Assembly: GCF_000745185.1 (NCBI RefSeq)
Contig: NZ_JQNJ01000001.1
Location: 2,069,501 to 2,133,500, forward strand
Direction of reading: 5' to 3'
Origin: Muricauda sp. MAR_2010_75
GTDB taxonomy: Bacteria; Bacteroidota; Bacteroidia; Flavobacteriales; Flavobacteriaceae
DNA: 64,000 bases
Below, in pieces: positions 62,339-64,000 of the stretch. Both the position numbers and the translations under genes were made by a program. The number at the start of each line of letters is the position of its first letter. Positions within the stretch are counted from its first letter, which is position 1. The notes beneath the pieces were generated by a model that searched no databases, was not told the DNA's origin, and worked only from the letters and a program-made list of their open reading frames with translations.

Positions 62339-63832
62339 ATGAAAATGAATCGAATTTTAGCAATTGTCCTGATGTGCCTTGTTTTTCCTTTACAGGGGCA
62401 ACAACTGAATACCGATATGGATTCCACCGTCACTACCTATGGTCAGGTGACCATAAAGGGAACACCGGTAAAATATAAAGCCATTACTGGAAAGCAACCC
62501 GTATGGGACGAAAAGGGAAAAATTATAGCGGGTCTCTTTTTTACTTATTATGAGAGAACAGGAGTCAGCAATAGGGCAAAAAGACCATTGGTCATTTCCT
62601 TCAATGGAGGTCCTGGTTCAGCATCAGTTTGGATGCACATTGCCTATACAGGACCCAAAATCCTGTCCATTGATGATGAAGGATACCCTGTTCAACCCTA
62701 CGGAATCAAAGACAATCCCTATTCTATTTTGGATGTAGCGGATATCGTTTACGTCAATCCGGTAAATACAGCATACTCAAGGGCTATTGATAGCATGGAC
62801 AGCAAAGAAGTATCAAAACGATTTTTTGGTGTAAACCCCGATATTGAGTATTTGGCAACCTGGATCAACACCTTTGTTACCCGTCAAAATCGTTGGGAAT
62901 CCCCAAAATATTTGATAGGGGAGAGTTACGGTACACCCCGTGTTTCAGGGCTTTCGTTGGAACTTCAAAACTCCCATTGGATGTATTTGAACGGAGTCAT
63001 TTTGGTTTCACCCACCGGTTTGGGGATTGAACGTGGAACAGCAGTGGAACCGGCCAGTTATGTTCCATATTATTCTGCAGCGGCCTGGTTTCACAAAAAA
63101 CTACCGTCGGATCTTCAATCCAAGGATTTGACCGATTTGCTACCAGAGGTTGAAAAGTACACATTGGACGAACTCATTCCTATTATGGCCAAAGGAGGTT
63201 CCATTTCAGAAGCAGAGCGTAAGGCAACAGCGAGTCGATTAGCGCGGTATACAGGATTGTCCGAAAAAGTTATTTTGGAACATAACCTCAGAATTCCTAA
63301 ACGTTTTTTCTGGAAAGAATTGCTTAGGGATGAGGGTCATACCATTGGTAGACTCGATTCCAGATATTTGGGATTGGATAAGGAAAACGCTGGAGAGCGA
63401 CCTGATTATTCTCCAGAGTTGACCACTTGGCTGCATTCTTTCACCCCAGCCATTAATTATTATATAAAAAATGTTCTTAAATACGATACAGATCTACACT
63501 ACAATATGTTCGGTCCAGTAAGGCCGTGGGACAGAAGTGATAACAATACTGGCGACAATTTACGTCAAGCTATGTCGCAGAACCCCTATTTACATGTAAT
63601 GGTTCAGTCCGGTTATTATGATGGGGGTACGGATTACTTCAACTCCAAATACAATCTTTGGCAAATAGATTTGAACGGCAGGTTGAAAGATCGGATGAGC
63701 TGGAGAGGATACCGAAGCGGTCACATGATGTACCTTAGAAAAGAAGATTTGGAGAATGCCAATGAGCATATCCGTGAGTTCATTGCGAAGACCATTCCTG
63801 CTGAGGGCCAGCCCGCCCAATATAAAAGATGA
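62339..63832 (+). CDS. S10-family serine carboxypeptidase
   Basis: The 497-residue secreted protein (signal peptide ...CLVFPLQGQQ) has the S10 hallmarks: ISFNGGPGSASVWMHIAYTG, the nucleophile in IGESYGTPR (Ser196), an Asp in VQSGYYDGGTDYF, and a His in YRSGHMMYL. It removes C-terminal amino acids at acidic pH in known members. Together with the S9 peptidase and amidohydrolase it would complete breakdown of imported or periplasmic peptides. Confidence 0.9.
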   Translation: MKMNRILAIVLMCLVFPLQGQQLNTDMDSTVTTYGQVTIKGTPVKYKAITGKQPVWDEKGKIIAGLFFTYYERTGVSNRAKRPLVISFNGGPGSASVWMHIAYTGPKILSIDDEGYPVQPYGIKDNPYSILDVADIVYVNPVNTAYSRAIDSMDSKEVSKRFFGVNPDIEYLATWINTFVTRQNRWESPKYLIGESYGTPRVSGLSLELQNSHWMYLNGVILVSPTGLGIERGTAVEPASYVPYYSAAAWFHKKLPSDLQSKDLTDLLPEVEKYTLDELIPIMAKGGSISEAERKATASRLARYTGLSEKVILEHNLRIPKRFFWKELLRDEGHTIGRLDSRYLGLDKENAGERPDYSPELTTWLHSFTPAINYYIKNVLKYDTDLHYNMFGPVRPWDRSDNNTGDNLRQAMSQNPYLHVMVQSGYYDGGTDYFNSKYNLWQIDLNGRLKDRMSWRGYRSGHMMYLRKEDLENANEHIREFIAKTIPAEGQPAQYKR

Positions 63833-63902
63833 TTCAAGGACAAATGCAAGAAAAGTAGGTTGTATCTTGACTTAAATTATACAAAACTAAAATAGAGGTT
63901 AT

Positions 63903-64000
63903 ATGAAAATTGTAAAAAAGGGTTTCCTATCACTTTTGTGCCTATTGCTATTTCAAAGTGGTTTTGGACAAATTGAAAAAGCTCCCGAAAGGACAGAAGG
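63903..64000 (+). CDS. start of a secreted protein (partial; possibly amidohydrolase)
   Basis: Only 32 codons are present: a signal peptide (LSLLCLLLFQSGFGQ) and the start of a mature protein, IEKAPERTEG. The mature end resembles that of the amidohydrolase at 51690 (IGAPDRKAGEGEG), so a second amidohydrolase is possible. The gene continues past the window. Confidence 0.6.
   Translation, partial: MKIVKKGFLSLLCLLLFQSGFGQIEKAPERTE

Noticed and set aside
1..64000. CRISPR array
   Set aside because: No regularly spaced direct repeats with unique spacers were seen; the repeats found are two-copy or palindromic.

Overview
The window comes from a Flavobacteriaceae-type Bacteroidota chromosome, probably a marine genus near Muricauda/Flagellimonas or Zobellia (the genus is a guess). 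The evidence is two SusC/SusD pairs, lipoproteins with Bacteroidota lipoboxes, TTTG / TAnnTTTG promoters, BfmA-type mobilization and tightly packed flavobacterial operons. It has three parts: ordinary chromosome (1-12.9 kb), a 36.3-kb integrated genomic island (12,894-49,162), and chromosome again (49.2-64 kb).

Left chromosome: the end of a TonB-dependent receptor, a small TonB-like lipoprotein, ruvC, hemW, a membrane protein, and a compact six-gene operon (cyclase-family enzyme, DUF4260, DUF4230, Dabb lipoprotein, MmcQ/YjbR, membrane-anchored MutS-like ATPase). These are followed by a DUF4407 protein, a sulfide:quinone-reductase-like flavoprotein, a PhnA-type zinc protein and an M20 dipeptidase.

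Island boundaries: a tRNA-Leu(TAG) gene is cut in its anticodon arm. Its 5' half is at 12,864-12,907 and its 3' half at 49,163-49,214, and the two share a 14-bp core. The island carries its own intact tRNA-Leu(TAG) just inside the left end, placed so that the host tRNA promoter can still drive it. A tyrosine recombinase lies at the right end. Tandem GGTACAACAT repeats occur near both ends.

Island, left third: a decayed mobilization module. It holds an N-truncated gene beside an IS relic, a GIY-YIG-like gene, a bfmA mobilization gene interrupted by an intact IS407-type element (4-bp target duplication), a possible oriT, a RadC-like JAB protein, SSB, a candidate structured RNA and two frameshifted genes.

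Island cargo (21.3-47.6 kb): a polysaccharide utilization locus whose genes fit a D-arabinan / D-arabinofuranose pathway. There are two DUF2961/GH172 enzymes, one DUF4185/GH183 candidate endo-D-arabinanase, a GH97, an unassigned helical-barrel lipoprotein, a 14-repeat VCBS lipoprotein, SusC, and a SusD with an apparent PDZ-like insert. L-fucose/D-arabinose isomerase (FucI), a FucP-type transporter and an AraB-type ribulokinase complete it. The proposed flow is D-arabinan -> oligosaccharides -> D-arabinose -> D-ribulose -> D-ribulose-5-phosphate. A LacI-family gene sits in the middle, and seven copies of its probable operator (TTAAACGTTTAA) lie at the promoters of the transcription units, often inside or next to the promoter boxes.

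Right chromosome: a frameshifted DUF3179 gene, an ECF sigma factor, an amidohydrolase, a FecR anti-sigma factor, an STN-containing SusC, a SusD, S9 and S10 peptidases and the start of another gene. Together they look like a signal-transducing TonB uptake system coupled to peptide breakdown.
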